A DNA stretch of 33,065 nt, from positions 1,119 through 34,183 of the forward strand of contig HF992636.1 of assembly GCA_000436695.1 (NCBI GenBank), in the 5' to 3' direction. This document shows, piece after piece, positions 22,601-30,505 of the stretch. The stretch's first letter is position 1, and the number at the start of each line of letters is the position of its first letter. A model generated the notes under the pieces. It was not told where the DNA came from. It saw nothing but the letters and a program-made list of their open reading frames with translations, and ran no database searches. This stretch comes from Prevotella sp. CAG:1185 (GTDB lineage: Bacteria > Bacteroidota > Bacteroidia > Bacteroidales > Bacteroidaceae). Made by a program: the position numbers and the translations under genes.

Positions 22601-25102
22601 TTGTATAGTGAACAACAACTACAATATCTCACTGAATTATGCAATAAATTAAACGATTCCATTGAATGGTACTTTGCTTTATTTGATGATTCTTCATCAT
22701 TTTATAAAGAAGATCTTGTGGAGTTAAGTAATAGGATGAAATTATGTAAAGACAATAAATATCTTCTTGAAGAATGGGTTGATTATAGGTCAATAAGAGA
22801 AAAATGCAAGAATATTGGCCTAAGTTCATACTTGTCAGAAATTGAAAGCAATAATATATGTGCCAATGATATTGTAAATGTTTATTTAAAAAGATTTTAC
22901 AATTTATGGCTTGATAAAATACTTCCGCATTTTCCTGCGGTTTTAAACTTCAGAGGAAAAATCCACAAACAAACGATTGAAGAATTCTGTATATTGGATA
23001 AAGCCCAATTTAAAATTGCACAGGCACGAGTTAGAGAACGTGTTATGTCAAGAATGCCAGACTTTAACGCAATCACGACGACAAGAGATGAGATTGGAAT
23101 TTTAAAACGAGAACTTAGTAAACAACGAAAACTGATGCCTTTGCGAAAATTATTCATGTCAATTCCAAATCTGATAACATCATTAAAGCCTTGTTTTATG
23201 ATGTCACCACTATCTGTAAGCGTATTCTTAGAAGCTAATAGTTATGAATTTGACATGGTTATTTTTGATGAAGCATCACAAGTCCATACAGAAGATGCAA
23301 TTGGAGCTATTATGCGCGGAAAGCAAGCAATAATTGTGGGGGATACGAAACAATTACCACCTACAAATTTCTTTGCAGCTTCATTAAATGATGATGATTA
23401 TGACATTGATACTGAGAAGGACGATGATTATTCTGGAGCTTATGAATCTATTCTTGATGAAGCAGTAGCAGTCTTACCCGAAAGAGGCTTGCGCTGGCAT
23501 TATAGAAGTAAGCATGAACATTTAATAGCTTTTTCAAATATCAAAATTTATAATAGTTCTTTAATAACATTTCCTTCATCTGTTGAAAAAGCACCTGATT
23601 TTGGAGTTGAATATATTTATGTTGCCAATGGAATTTATGACAGAAGTGGTAAACGTAACAATCCTATAGAAGCTAATAAAGTCGCAGATTTGGTCTTTGA
23701 ACATATACGCAAATATCCTAATAGATCACTTGGTGTTGTTACATTTAGTGAGGCACAACAAAATGCAGTTGATGCTGCAATTCGACAAAAAAGAATTCAA
23801 AATAATTCTTATGAAGATTTTTTCAATGAAGATAATGATGAACCTTTTTTCATAAAGAATCTTGAAAATGTACAAGGTGATGAGCGTGATACAATCATTT
23901 TTAGCATTGGATATGCACATGACAGTAAAGGAGTTATGTATATGAATTTTGGACCTCTAAGCCGTGATGGTGGTTATAGAAGATTAAATGTTGCTATAAC
24001 ACGTGCAAAATTTAATATAAAACTTGTGGGGTCTATTGTACCAACAGATATAGATATTGACAAAACTTCTTCTGAGGGCGTAAAAATGTTACGTTCTTAT
24101 ATGGAATTTGCGAGTCAGGGCATTTCAGCAATACAAAATGAATTATCTTATGATAATAGTCTAAATTTTGATTCACCTTTTGAAGAATCGGTATATGACT
24201 TTTTGATATCAAAAGGATACAATGTAATAACGCAAGTTGGATGCTCTGGTTTTAGAATTGATATGGCAATAAAAGACCCTGTAAAAAGTGGAAAATTCAC
24301 ATTGGGAATAGAATGTGACGGTGCAACATATCATAGCTCTAGAACCGCTCGTGAACGGGACCGACTGCGTCAGGAAATGTTGGAAAACATGGGATGGACA
24401 ATCTATAGAATATGGTCAACAGACTGGATTAAAGATTCTAAATCAGAAGAAGATAAACTAATCACAGCTGTAGAAAATTCCTTGAAAAGGACTCAAAGTA
24501 AACATACAGAAACAATAGAATGTTCACAACTTATCAATGACATTGTTATAGAGGAAACTGTTGAAAAGCCAACAAACTCTAATGGATTCGGTTTTGTAGA
24601 ATATGAATTATGTGTTCCTGAAAAATATATGCACATGAGTCCACTGAACGCATTAAAAACAATCGTCAAAATAGAACAACCCATACACTTTGAAGAACTT
24701 TGTAGAAGAATGGCACCATTATATGGTCGTCAAAAAGCAACTTCAGTCGTTCGATATGAAATTAATTCATTACTTGCATCTTTAAAAAATTTCATTAAGA
24801 TTAATGACAATTTTATATGTTTTAATGATTTTAAAAATTTAACAGTACGAATTCCTAAAGATGGAAGTGAGTATTCAAGGCAAATAAATTATATTTGTGA
24901 TGAAGAATTATTATTGGCAATGACAACCATTGTCCAAAAGAGCTTTGGCATTACTCCAGATGACTTATTTATTGTTACTGCACGAGAATTTGGCTATAAA
25001 CGCACTGGAGAAAATATAATATCGACATTGCGACGAGTATATCAAAAAGCAATAGCTTCAGAAAAATTAAAAGAAACAGATGGCAAAGTTTCAATTGGAT
25101 AA
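19631..25102 (+). CDS. DUF4011 / SF1 helicase / PD-(D/E)XK nuclease / DUF3320 protein, probable antiphage defence
   Basis: This 1823-residue protein has an N-terminal DUF4011-like part (WKKLLLDFGKRNRLINF, then APLILVPVKL), a P-loop GPPGTGKS at 302-309, and a long helical, probably coiled-coil insertion at about 370-1150 rich in Lys, Glu, Leu and Asn. Walker B follows in VIFDEASQ (Asp1213-Glu1214), then late SF1 motifs VQGDERD (1414-1420) and NVAITRAK (1453-1460). Residues about 1515-1610 are a Vsr/MTES_1575-like nuclease: EES near 1519, Asp1544 in RIDMAI, and GIECDGATYH (Glu1561, Asp1563, His1568). A DUF3320-like domain is near the C-terminus. The order matches what I recall for the single-gene defence system Hhe. 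The gene is AT-rich, alone in its island and apparently intact. Confidence 0.85.
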   Translation: MGQKLHNRINTWKKLLLDFGKRNRLINFKDNIRSNVRITSPSCESLFSMIAIQEKEIEFPYAIERIRDLFDDENDEPYEIISEGNVKTSKRPKELQKTLKHLRYRANTSIEEQGINILYLAFGLLKWKEREDSTQIFYAPLILVPVKLTIESLTSPYKLSLYDDEIVVNPTLVYKLDNDFGIILPDFDISHDELETYFCKIENIVGAQGWSVERCTNLTTLSFLKINMYKDLERNEDKLNANAIISAIVGEQQPLQIPDEFNHYDHDKNERPIDTFQVVDADSSQQDAILLSKKGISFVLQGPPGTGKSQTITNIIAEAIADGKKVLFVSEKVAALQVVYNRLAKVGLADFCFSLHSHKANKKEILHELANSISLNRKKVREEALHELTILEKKRQELNDYQQQLHKPCSKLNVTIFDINGRLSKLEQTPNYIFEIKDVENTSVEQLEERIYLLKKLSITIGKRTEDYSTNVWRNSNIKYLTNELRHDIDANITFCLPLIAEINDCVTDYCTKLGLSISASFEGCNLLKELLQLAAKPFVIPLKWIYSDEFDVLFTDIEQYNKLTNNINELDTKIHESYTEDIDECNANLMHSVLLQKMGMLKNELKELHANDIANNTVNIKEALLSYKNNLTDLYNRIGKMAKMLGIKEVPTTLTQYKRYVSVFETLLSLSKYTPTQNLLNRNEIQRIQATIVNCKLLHEKCKETQSEILNLCDKDILSQDFYPMLQRFRGEYNSIFRFLNKSYKSDKRELKKYITDSSNLSYQEALSLLTSLKNVSDINKEIENQEEQYIADYGIYYKGIETDWDLLEHIVSTFNTMLSMMSIVTQTMQQMLIGNSVPTVELRDFIETSPQSLAEEIYDHVNLLLISNFNEETKISTIIQKLDDVITYLSDFEESYLSVLNKRKEKSDFDTILSELQMLSEMQTNKNELKSREVYLSKHYDKYYKGLKTDWNELRNALSYAKDVREYVDAYNLSKEFISKICTERHYILYSEQQLQYLTELCNKLNDSIEWYFALFDDSSSFYKEDLVELSNRMKLCKDNKYLLEEWVDYRSIREKCKNIGLSSYLSEIESNNICANDIVNVYLKRFYNLWLDKILPHFPAVLNFRGKIHKQTIEEFCILDKAQFKIAQARVRERVMSRMPDFNAITTTRDEIGILKRELSKQRKLMPLRKLFMSIPNLITSLKPCFMMSPLSVSVFLEANSYEFDMVIFDEASQVHTEDAIGAIMRGKQAIIVGDTKQLPPTNFFAASLNDDDYDIDTEKDDDYSGAYESILDEAVAVLPERGLRWHYRSKHEHLIAFSNIKIYNSSLITFPSSVEKAPDFGVEYIYVANGIYDRSGKRNNPIEANKVADLVFEHIRKYPNRSLGVVTFSEAQQNAVDAAIRQKRIQNNSYEDFFNEDNDEPFFIKNLENVQGDERDTIIFSIGYAHDSKGVMYMNFGPLSRDGGYRRLNVAITRAKFNIKLVGSIVPTDIDIDKTSSEGVKMLRSYMEFASQGISAIQNELSYDNSLNFDSPFEESVYDFLISKGYNVITQVGCSGFRIDMAIKDPVKSGKFTLGIECDGATYHSSRTARERDRLRQEMLENMGWTIYRIWSTDWIKDSKSEEDKLITAVENSLKRTQSKHTETIECSQLINDIVIEETVEKPTNSNGFGFVEYELCVPEKYMHMSPLNALKTIVKIEQPIHFEELCRRMAPLYGRQKATSVVRYEINSLLASLKNFIKINDNFICFNDFKNLTVRIPKDGSEYSRQINYICDEELLLAMTTIVQKSFGITPDDLFIVTAREFGYKRTGENIISTLRRVYQKAIASEKLKETDGKVSIG

Positions 25103-25112
25103 AGATTTATTT

Positions 25113-25162
25113 GAAATATTCTTTCGACAATGTCATATAGAATGTTATCGAAAGAATATTTC
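25113..25162 (+). terminator. Hairpin just after the helicase-nuclease gene
   Basis: GAAATATTCTTTCGA (25113-25127) and TCGAAAGAATATTTC (25148-25162) form 15 perfect pairs around a 20-base loop, 10 bases after the stop codon. The following TATTTTAA is only partly T-rich, so termination efficiency is uncertain. Confidence 0.6.
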
Positions 25163-25417
25163 TATTTTAAGTAGTATAATTAAAAAATTTGTGGTATAAT
25201 TATCTTGAAATATATAATTAATCTATTCCTTTTTTAGTAAACGGCTTTTCCATGGTTTACATGAGAATCAATGACTTACAAATGTTTTTCATAATTGTTT
25301 GTAGTTTGCTATGTCTTTATAATCATGGCCTATACAGTCTCCGTCCATAATGAGCATTATCGGTAAACGGCAAAATCATTATTTTGTATGTGAAGATTAT
25401 AAAAAAATTTAATTTGC

Positions 25418-25448
25418 TTTGTGCTGTAAAGCTGTTGATTTATATTTG
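25418..25448 (+). promoter_or_regulatory. Consensus Bacteroidetes promoter of the metal locus
   Basis: TTTG (25418-25421), a 19-base spacer and TATATTTG (25441-25448) match both the -33 and -7 elements exactly. Transcription would start near 25455 and run into the small Cys-rich gene at 25531. Confidence 0.7.
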
Positions 25449-25530
25449 CACAATATTATTAACGCTGCCGTAAGGTCTGACGCAACGACACGGCTAATTT
25501 AACACTGTTACACAGCATACCCAAAAAACG

Positions 25531-25920
25531 ATGAAACGCCAAGGCAACATACTGATATGCATGCTGCTGTCACTCATGGTGGTGGCAGGCGGAGCCGGAT
25601 TCGTAATAGTGAAATGCTGCTGTAAGGGTAATATGGCAAAGACCGAATGCCGCAGCAAATGCTGCACACAACACGGCAAACATCACATCGCAGCCAAACC
25701 TTGCGCCGAAACTATTGTAATGAAACTGTGGCCGTCGGCCACGGGACTTCAAAAGCAGGCATACGTGCCCGACGCTCCGGCAATGATGCTGCCGCCGTAT
25801 CAGGCAGTGATGTATGGCCACATACCCGTAACGGCATACTATATCAGCAGGTATGCAGCAAGATTGCTTCACGCACCTCCACGGCTGTATCTGGCCATGA
25901 TAAGTGTGTTGATAATCTGA
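25531..25920 (+). CDS. Small Cys-rich membrane protein of a metal locus
   Basis: The 129-residue protein starts with a hydrophobic segment (about 7-27) that may be a signal anchor. It is followed by a dense Cys/His stretch: VKCCCKG, CRSKCC and QHGKHH, then CAE, within about residues 29-58. A later LPPYQ motif precedes a second hydrophobic segment at the C-terminus. It loosely resembles the HYC_CC_PP small proteins that precede TonB-dependent receptors in Bacteroidetes, but the HYC part is not evident, so I leave it unnamed. The Cys/His cluster suggests soft-metal binding such as copper, on the periplasmic side. It has a consensus promoter and is followed by a structured 199-base gap and a TonB receptor. 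Confidence 0.65.
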   Translation: MKRQGNILICMLLSLMVVAGGAGFVIVKCCCKGNMAKTECRSKCCTQHGKHHIAAKPCAETIVMKLWPSATGLQKQAYVPDAPAMMLPPYQAVMYGHIPVTAYYISRYAARLLHAPPRLYLAMISVLII

Positions 25921-25947
25921 TTTTATCCTGTTTTTATTATCATATTT

Positions 25948-26036
25948 TCTCCTGAGTCAAACGCAAAAGCATACATGCCTGACAAAATTATATATGGCTA
26001 AAGCCCAAACGGTCAGGCAAAAGCATGATGAGGAGA
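25948..26036 (+). promoter_or_regulatory. Inverted-repeat leader before the second TonB receptor
   Basis: TGCCTGAC (25976-25983) pairs with GTCAGGCA (26012-26019), and the outer TCTCCT (25948-25953) pairs with AGGAGA (26031-26036). GCAAAAGCAT also occurs twice, once in each arm. It could be an attenuator, an RNA processing site or a leader sensing its ligand. I recognise no known riboswitch core and no T-run. Confidence 0.4.
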
Positions 26037-26119
26037 CAAAGGCATAAACTACTGAGGCACAGACAGCCGTCAGTCAGGAAATAACAGAACAATAAAACGG
26101 ATAAAAGCAATAACTACAG

Positions 26120-28168
26120 ATGAACATAAGACTTACTGCTGCTGGAGCCACACTGGCTGCCTGCACTACGATATGCGCCAACAACGCTACTGCCGTGTTG
26201 GCGACTGACAGCATAAGCCATAACGACAGCATTGACCGTGAAAGCTCACTGAGCGAGGTGTCTGTTGTGGCGCGCCGCTCAGGCACCACACGAATGGGCG
26301 GAGCCGTAAACGGATTCAACGTGAACCGCGAGGAGCTGTTCCGAGCGGCATGCTGCAACCTTGGCGAGAGTTTTACAACAAATCCGTCGGTAGACGTCAG
26401 CTATAACGACGCCACTACGGGCGCACGACAGATAAAACTGCTGGGACTGGCCGGCACTTACGTGCAGATGATGACCGAGAACATGCCCAACTTCCGCGGC
26501 GCGGCGGCACCCTACGCACTCGGCTACGTGCCCGGTCCGTGGATGAAAGGCATACAGGTGTCTAAAGGTGCTGCCTCGGTGAAAAACGGCTACGAGGCCA
26601 TAACAGGACAGATAAACGTCGACTACAAGAAGCCTGAGGACGAGGAGGGCATTGAGATAAATCTCTTCGGCGACACAAAGAGCCGCATAGAGGCCAACGC
26701 CGATGCCAACCTGCACATAAACAGGCAACTTAGCACGGAGGTGCTTATGCACTATGAGAACAGCATAAAGAACCACGACGACAACGGCGACGGATTCTAC
26801 GACAAGCCGAAAGTTGAGCAGTATAACCTGCAGAACAGATGGCTCTGGGCCGGAGACAAATATATATTTCACGGCGGAATTAGCGCAATGAAGGAACAGC
26901 GCACCGGCGGACAGACCGACCACATGGACACTAACGGCACCGAACTGTTCAGAATCGGACTCAACACGGAGCGATATGAGGCTTACATGAAGCACGCCTT
27001 CATAACAAACCGTGAAAAGGGCACCAACATTGCCCTTATGGCATCAGGCTCGATGCACCTGCTCGACGCCGGATACGGGCACAAGACGTATGACGTGAAC
27101 GAGAAGAACGTGTACGCGTCGCTGATGTTTGAGACCAATTTCACAAAGATGCACAACCTGTCGGCAGGCCTGAGCCTCAACCATGACTACCTTGGACAGC
27201 ACGTGCGCATGGTTAACGACAAAACGGCATCGCCTGAAACAATGAACGAGAAGGAGACCGTTGCCGGCATGTATACCCAATATACATTCAACCTAGACCA
27301 TCGTCTGACAGCCATGGCGGGCATAAGGGCCGACCACAGTTCGGTGTACGGCACATTCGTAACACCGCGCCTGCACATTAAATACATGCCAAACGACATA
27401 CTGACTCTGCGCCTATCAGCAGGAAAGGGCTACCGCACGGCGCATGCACTGGCTGAGAACAACTATCTGCTGGCGAGCGGACGCCGGCTCGTAATAGACG
27501 ACCTAAAACAGGAAGAGGCATGGAACTATGGGGCGAGTGCCGCACTAAACATACCGCTGCTGGGCGAGACGCTGAAGCTAAACGCCGAATATTACTACAC
27601 CAACTTCACGGCGCAGGCTGTAACCGACTATGACACTGACCCGGGAGTGATACACATAGGCAACCTTAACGGCAAGTCGTATTCGCACACGCTGCAGATA
27701 GATGCCACATACCCAATATTCAAGGGCATGACACTCACGGCTGCCTACCGCCTGAACGACGTGAAGACCACATACGGCGGCCGACTGCTCGAAAAACCAT
27801 TGACAAGCAGATATAAGGGACTTATCACGGCATCATACAAAACGCCGCTCGGCCTGTGGCAGTTTGACGCAACGCTCCAGCTTAACGGCGGAGGCCGAAT
27901 GCCCGAACCTTACGAGCTGCCCGACGGCACAATGTCGTGGAACAGGCGTTTCGGCTCATACGAACAGCTAAGCGCACAGATAACCCGCTGGTTCCGTCAC
28001 TGGTCGGTATACATTGGAGGCGAAAACCTGACAAATTTCACTCAAAAGACATCTATCTACGGCGCCGACAATCCTTGGGGCACCGGTTTTGAGCCTACGC
28101 TCGTATGGGGTCCTGTACACGGCCGCATGCTGTATGCCGGAGTGAGGATAAACATCGGAAGGATGTAA
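26120..28168 (+). CDS. TonB-dependent receptor, probably for a metal or metal complex
   Basis: The 682-residue protein has an N-terminal signal sequence (MNIRLTAAGATLAACTTICA), then SLSEVSVVARRSG leading into the plug (LGESFTTNPSVDVSYNDATTG, RQIKLLGLAGTYVQMM, GIQVSKGAASVKNGYEAITGQINVDYKKP) and a 22-stranded type barrel. It lacks the carboxypeptidase-like N-terminal domain of SusC-type receptors. The last residues are INIGRM, so the C-terminal residue is Met rather than the usual Phe. A Cys-rich small protein lies upstream and an HMA protein downstream, an arrangement I associate with copper-linked receptors in Bacteroidetes. Substrate assignment rests on this context only. Confidence 0.88.
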   Translation: MNIRLTAAGATLAACTTICANNATAVLATDSISHNDSIDRESSLSEVSVVARRSGTTRMGGAVNGFNVNREELFRAACCNLGESFTTNPSVDVSYNDATTGARQIKLLGLAGTYVQMMTENMPNFRGAAAPYALGYVPGPWMKGIQVSKGAASVKNGYEAITGQINVDYKKPEDEEGIEINLFGDTKSRIEANADANLHINRQLSTEVLMHYENSIKNHDDNGDGFYDKPKVEQYNLQNRWLWAGDKYIFHGGISAMKEQRTGGQTDHMDTNGTELFRIGLNTERYEAYMKHAFITNREKGTNIALMASGSMHLLDAGYGHKTYDVNEKNVYASLMFETNFTKMHNLSAGLSLNHDYLGQHVRMVNDKTASPETMNEKETVAGMYTQYTFNLDHRLTAMAGIRADHSSVYGTFVTPRLHIKYMPNDILTLRLSAGKGYRTAHALAENNYLLASGRRLVIDDLKQEEAWNYGASAALNIPLLGETLKLNAEYYYTNFTAQAVTDYDTDPGVIHIGNLNGKSYSHTLQIDATYPIFKGMTLTAAYRLNDVKTTYGGRLLEKPLTSRYKGLITASYKTPLGLWQFDATLQLNGGGRMPEPYELPDGTMSWNRRFGSYEQLSAQITRWFRHWSVYIGGENLTNFTQKTSIYGADNPWGTGFEPTLVWGPVHGRMLYAGVRINIGRM

Positions 28169-28276
28169 TCTGATTTACAAAATCGCCATAAATAAAAACA
28201 GAGCATTAGCACTCGGCCTGATGCATGCAAGATAATGACCGAGAATTGAATTTAAACCAAATAAAAAAATAAAGTT

Positions 28277-28780
28277 ATGAAACGAAGTTTTTTATTATTA
28301 ACATTGGCGCTGTGCGCTATAACAAGTTTTGCAAAAGACATTAAGACCATTGTAGTAACCCCTGATCCACAGATGCATTGTGAATCTTGCGAGAACAAGA
28401 TAAAGAACAACATGCGCTTTGAGAAGGGCATAAAGAGCATCGAGACAAACATTAGCCGACAGGAAGTTACGCTTACTTACGATGCCGACAAGACAACACC
28501 CGAAAAATTGATTAAGGGATTTGAGAAATTCGGATATACTGCTACAGAGAAGACCGGATGTGACAAGCAGGAGTCCGGATGCAATAAGAAGCAGGCAAAT
28601 TGCGACAAGAAACAGAATTGCAGTGAAAATGCTAAGGCAGGATGCGACAAGAAACAAGGAAAATGCGAAAATAAACTGAATTGCTGCGAAAACGGACAGA
28701 ACAATTGCGACAAAAAGCAGAACAAATGTAAGCAAGACTGCAAGAAATGCAGCAATACTGAATGTAATGCAAAGAAATAA
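28277..28780 (+). CDS. Exported HMA-domain protein with a Cys-rich metallothionein-like tail
   Basis: The 167-residue protein has a signal peptide (MKRSFLLLTLALCAITSFA), so it acts outside the cytoplasm. Residues about 22-90 form a heavy-metal-associated domain with the binding motif MHCESC (Cys35 and Cys38), as in CopZ-type chaperones. The tail (93-167) is a degenerate repeat of about seven residues, CDKKQxx, with Cys at 95, 102, 109, 115, 123, 130, 136, 137, 144, 151, 155, 158 and 163, and very rich in Lys, Asn and Gln. Thirteen cysteines in under 75 residues suggest a metal store, though in an oxidising periplasm they could form disulfides; gut anaerobes may avoid this. It follows the TonB receptor by 108 bases and precedes a terminator. 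Confidence 0.88.
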   Translation: MKRSFLLLTLALCAITSFAKDIKTIVVTPDPQMHCESCENKIKNNMRFEKGIKSIETNISRQEVTLTYDADKTTPEKLIKGFEKFGYTATEKTGCDKQESGCNKKQANCDKKQNCSENAKAGCDKKQGKCENKLNCCENGQNNCDKKQNKCKQDCKKCSNTECNAKK

Positions 28781-28814
28781 GACGCTGACAGACTGAAACA
28801 AACACAACACCAAT

Positions 28815-28868
28815 GGGGGATGCAACTGCCGGATTAGACATAGGCAGACGCATCCCCCGTTTATTTTA
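28815..28868 (+). terminator. Intrinsic terminator of the metal locus
   Basis: GGGGGATGC (28815-28823) pairs with GCATCCCCC (28850-28858), with a nested CTGCC/GGCAG stem. GTTTATTTTA follows. It lies 34 bases after the HMA gene. Confidence 0.8.
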
Positions 28869-28959
28869 TATTTGCCTGATTGACCGTATAAGTTATACGG
28901 CGGTTTTCAACAAAAAAGCGCGACACAGCAGTATGTTCTGATTTTTATCCGTAACTTTG
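28867..28959 (+). promoter_or_regulatory. Promoter region of the cobalamin operon with a 17-bp palindrome
   Basis: Two exact -7 boxes occur: TATATTTG (28867-28874) and TAACTTTG (28952-28959); neither has a clear -33 partner. Between them is a perfect palindrome CCGTATAA-G-TTATACGG (28884-28900), positioned just after the start expected from the first box, where a dimeric repressor could bind. I do not find a cobalamin riboswitch in the 220 bases before the first gene. Confidence 0.45.
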
Positions 28960-29002
28960 CATTTCGGAATATAGATAAAGATCTTACTTAAGGAAAGTAA
29001 AA

Positions 29003-30505
29003 ATGAAGAAACTTCACCCCATAATGTTCGCAGGAACCGGCAGCGACGTCGGCAAGAGCGTGGTGGCAGCCGGATTCTGCCGTATATTCAAACAAGACGG
29101 ATACAGTCCGGCACCGTTTAAGGCGCAGAACATGGCACTCAACTCTTACGCCACGCCTGACGGACTGGAGATAGGTCGGGCGCAGGCTGTGCAGGCCGAG
29201 GCGGCAGGACTTAATCCGCACACGGACATGAATCCGCTGCTGCTGAAGCCTCAGACAGACAAGACGTGTCAGGTGGTGCTCAACGGACGGCCTATAGGCA
29301 ACCGCGATGCATACAGCTACTTCAACCCGAAGGGACGCGACGTGCTGAGAAAAGAAGTGAACGCCGCGTTCGACAGACTCAACAGCCGCTATAATCCTGT
29401 TGTAATGGAAGGTGCCGGCAGCATATCTGAAATTAACCTGCGCGAAACCGACCTTGTGAACATGCCGATGGCGATGTATGCCGGTGCCGACATAATACTC
29501 GTTGCCGACATAGACCGCGGAGGAGTGTTCGCAAGCGTCTACGGCTCGGTGATGCTTCAGCGTCCCGAAGAGCGCAAGCGCATAAAAGGCATACTTATCA
29601 ACAAGTTCAGGGGTGACCTGCGACTGTTTCAGCCGGGCGTGAAGATGATTGAAGATTTGTGCGGAGTGCCCGTAATAGGAGTGCTGCCCTACTTCAAGGA
29701 CATATTCGTTGAGGAGGAAGACAACATGCAGCTGGCAACAAAGGCACGCCATGCCGCCGGCAACGGCAAGGTGAGCGTGGCCGTGGCGTTGCTGCGGCAT
29801 ATAAGCAACTTCACCGACTTCAACAAGATTGAGCGCGACAGTCGTGTAAATCTGTATTATGCCGACAGTGCCGAAGACATAAGCAAGGCTGACATAATAA
29901 TAATTCCGGGCAGCAAAAGCACAATAGCCGACCTTGGCTATCTGCGCAAAAGCGGCATGGCACAGGCAATAATAAAGGCTGCCGAAAGCGGAAAGACCGT
30001 TGTTGGCATCTGCGGCGGCTATCAGATGATGGGCACGATGATAAGCGACCCCGAGGGCATTGAGGGTAGCATAAGCTGTATGCCCGGACTGGGACTGCTG
30101 CCGATGCACACAGTGATGAACAAAGAGAAGACCACGACACAGGTGAGATTCGGCCTCAACGGCGACAACAGCTGCGACATGGAGGGATACGAGATACACA
30201 ACGGACGCACCGAAGCCGACAACGGCAGCGACATAAAGCCGTTATGCATAAAAGAGGACGGAACACAAGACGGATGCATGGCCGGAGAAAGATGTATGGG
30301 AACATATATCCACGGAATATTGGACAACAGCAGATTTATAGATTTTCTGCTGCATCCTTACACTCAAACGGAACACTCAAAGAGCGAGACGGACAACTGG
30401 AAACGGTTTAAGGATGAACAGTACGACAAACTGGCTGAACTTATACGCAGCAATGTTGACATGAAACTGGTTTACGAAATTCTGCAAAACGACAACGATG
30501 ATTAA
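29003..30505 (+). CDS. cobQ: Cobyric acid synthase
   Basis: The 500-residue enzyme amidates four carboxyl side chains of adenosylcobyrinic acid a,c-diamide using glutamine and ATP, a late step of cobalamin synthesis. The N-terminal dethiobiotin-synthetase-like domain shows GTGSDVGKS (11-19), KAQNMALNSY and VMEGAGS. The C-terminal class I-like glutaminase domain shows the nucleophile Cys337 in GICGGYQMMG and His437 in TYIHGILD. The length matches the CobQ/CbiP family. ATG 29003 is preceded by AGGAAAG, a weak ribosome-binding site. It overlaps the next gene by 8 bases, beginning a three-gene operon. Confidence 0.95.
   Translation: MKKLHPIMFAGTGSDVGKSVVAAGFCRIFKQDGYSPAPFKAQNMALNSYATPDGLEIGRAQAVQAEAAGLNPHTDMNPLLLKPQTDKTCQVVLNGRPIGNRDAYSYFNPKGRDVLRKEVNAAFDRLNSRYNPVVMEGAGSISEINLRETDLVNMPMAMYAGADIILVADIDRGGVFASVYGSVMLQRPEERKRIKGILINKFRGDLRLFQPGVKMIEDLCGVPVIGVLPYFKDIFVEEEDNMQLATKARHAAGNGKVSVAVALLRHISNFTDFNKIERDSRVNLYYADSAEDISKADIIIIPGSKSTIADLGYLRKSGMAQAIIKAAESGKTVVGICGGYQMMGTMISDPEGIEGSISCMPGLGLLPMHTVMNKEKTTTQVRFGLNGDNSCDMEGYEIHNGRTEADNGSDIKPLCIKEDGTQDGCMAGERCMGTYIHGILDNSRFIDFLLHPYTQTEHSKSETDNWKRFKDEQYDKLAELIRSNVDMKLVYEILQNDNDD

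Larger units (their letters stand above)
18633..25440. mobile_element. AT-rich accessory island carrying one defence-type gene
   Basis: From the first terminator to just before the promoter at 25418-25448 the base composition is visibly much more AT-rich than on either side, and codon use in the large gene favours A/T in third positions, unlike all neighbours. The flanking operons are ordinary chromosomal ones. No integrase, transposase, flanking tRNA or clear direct repeats are visible, so the mode of entry is unknown and the boundaries are approximate. Confidence 0.55.
25103..25530 (+). other. 428-base intergenic region after the helicase gene
   Basis: The region starts with a terminator-like hairpin (25113-25162). 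The middle is AT-rich without a gene; GTAAACGGC occurs twice (near 25238 and 25368), and the first copy is part of a GTAAA/TTTAC inverted repeat. A good promoter lies at 25418-25448. Composition returns to that of the chromosome after about 25450. Confidence 0.5.

Noticed and set aside
25238..25376. GTAAACGGC direct repeats as ends of a mobile element or attachment sites
   Set aside because: They are nine bases long, 130 bases apart on the same side of the defence gene, with no gene between them and no matching copy seen on the other side.
28553..28777. Cys-rich tail as a frameshift artefact
   Set aside because: The HMA domain and the tail share one open frame, the Cys period is regular, and the stop is followed by a good terminator.
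28988..30199. 403-codon open frame on the minus strand
   Set aside because: It is antisense to cobQ, whose motifs are unambiguous; the minus-strand peptide has no recognisable family.
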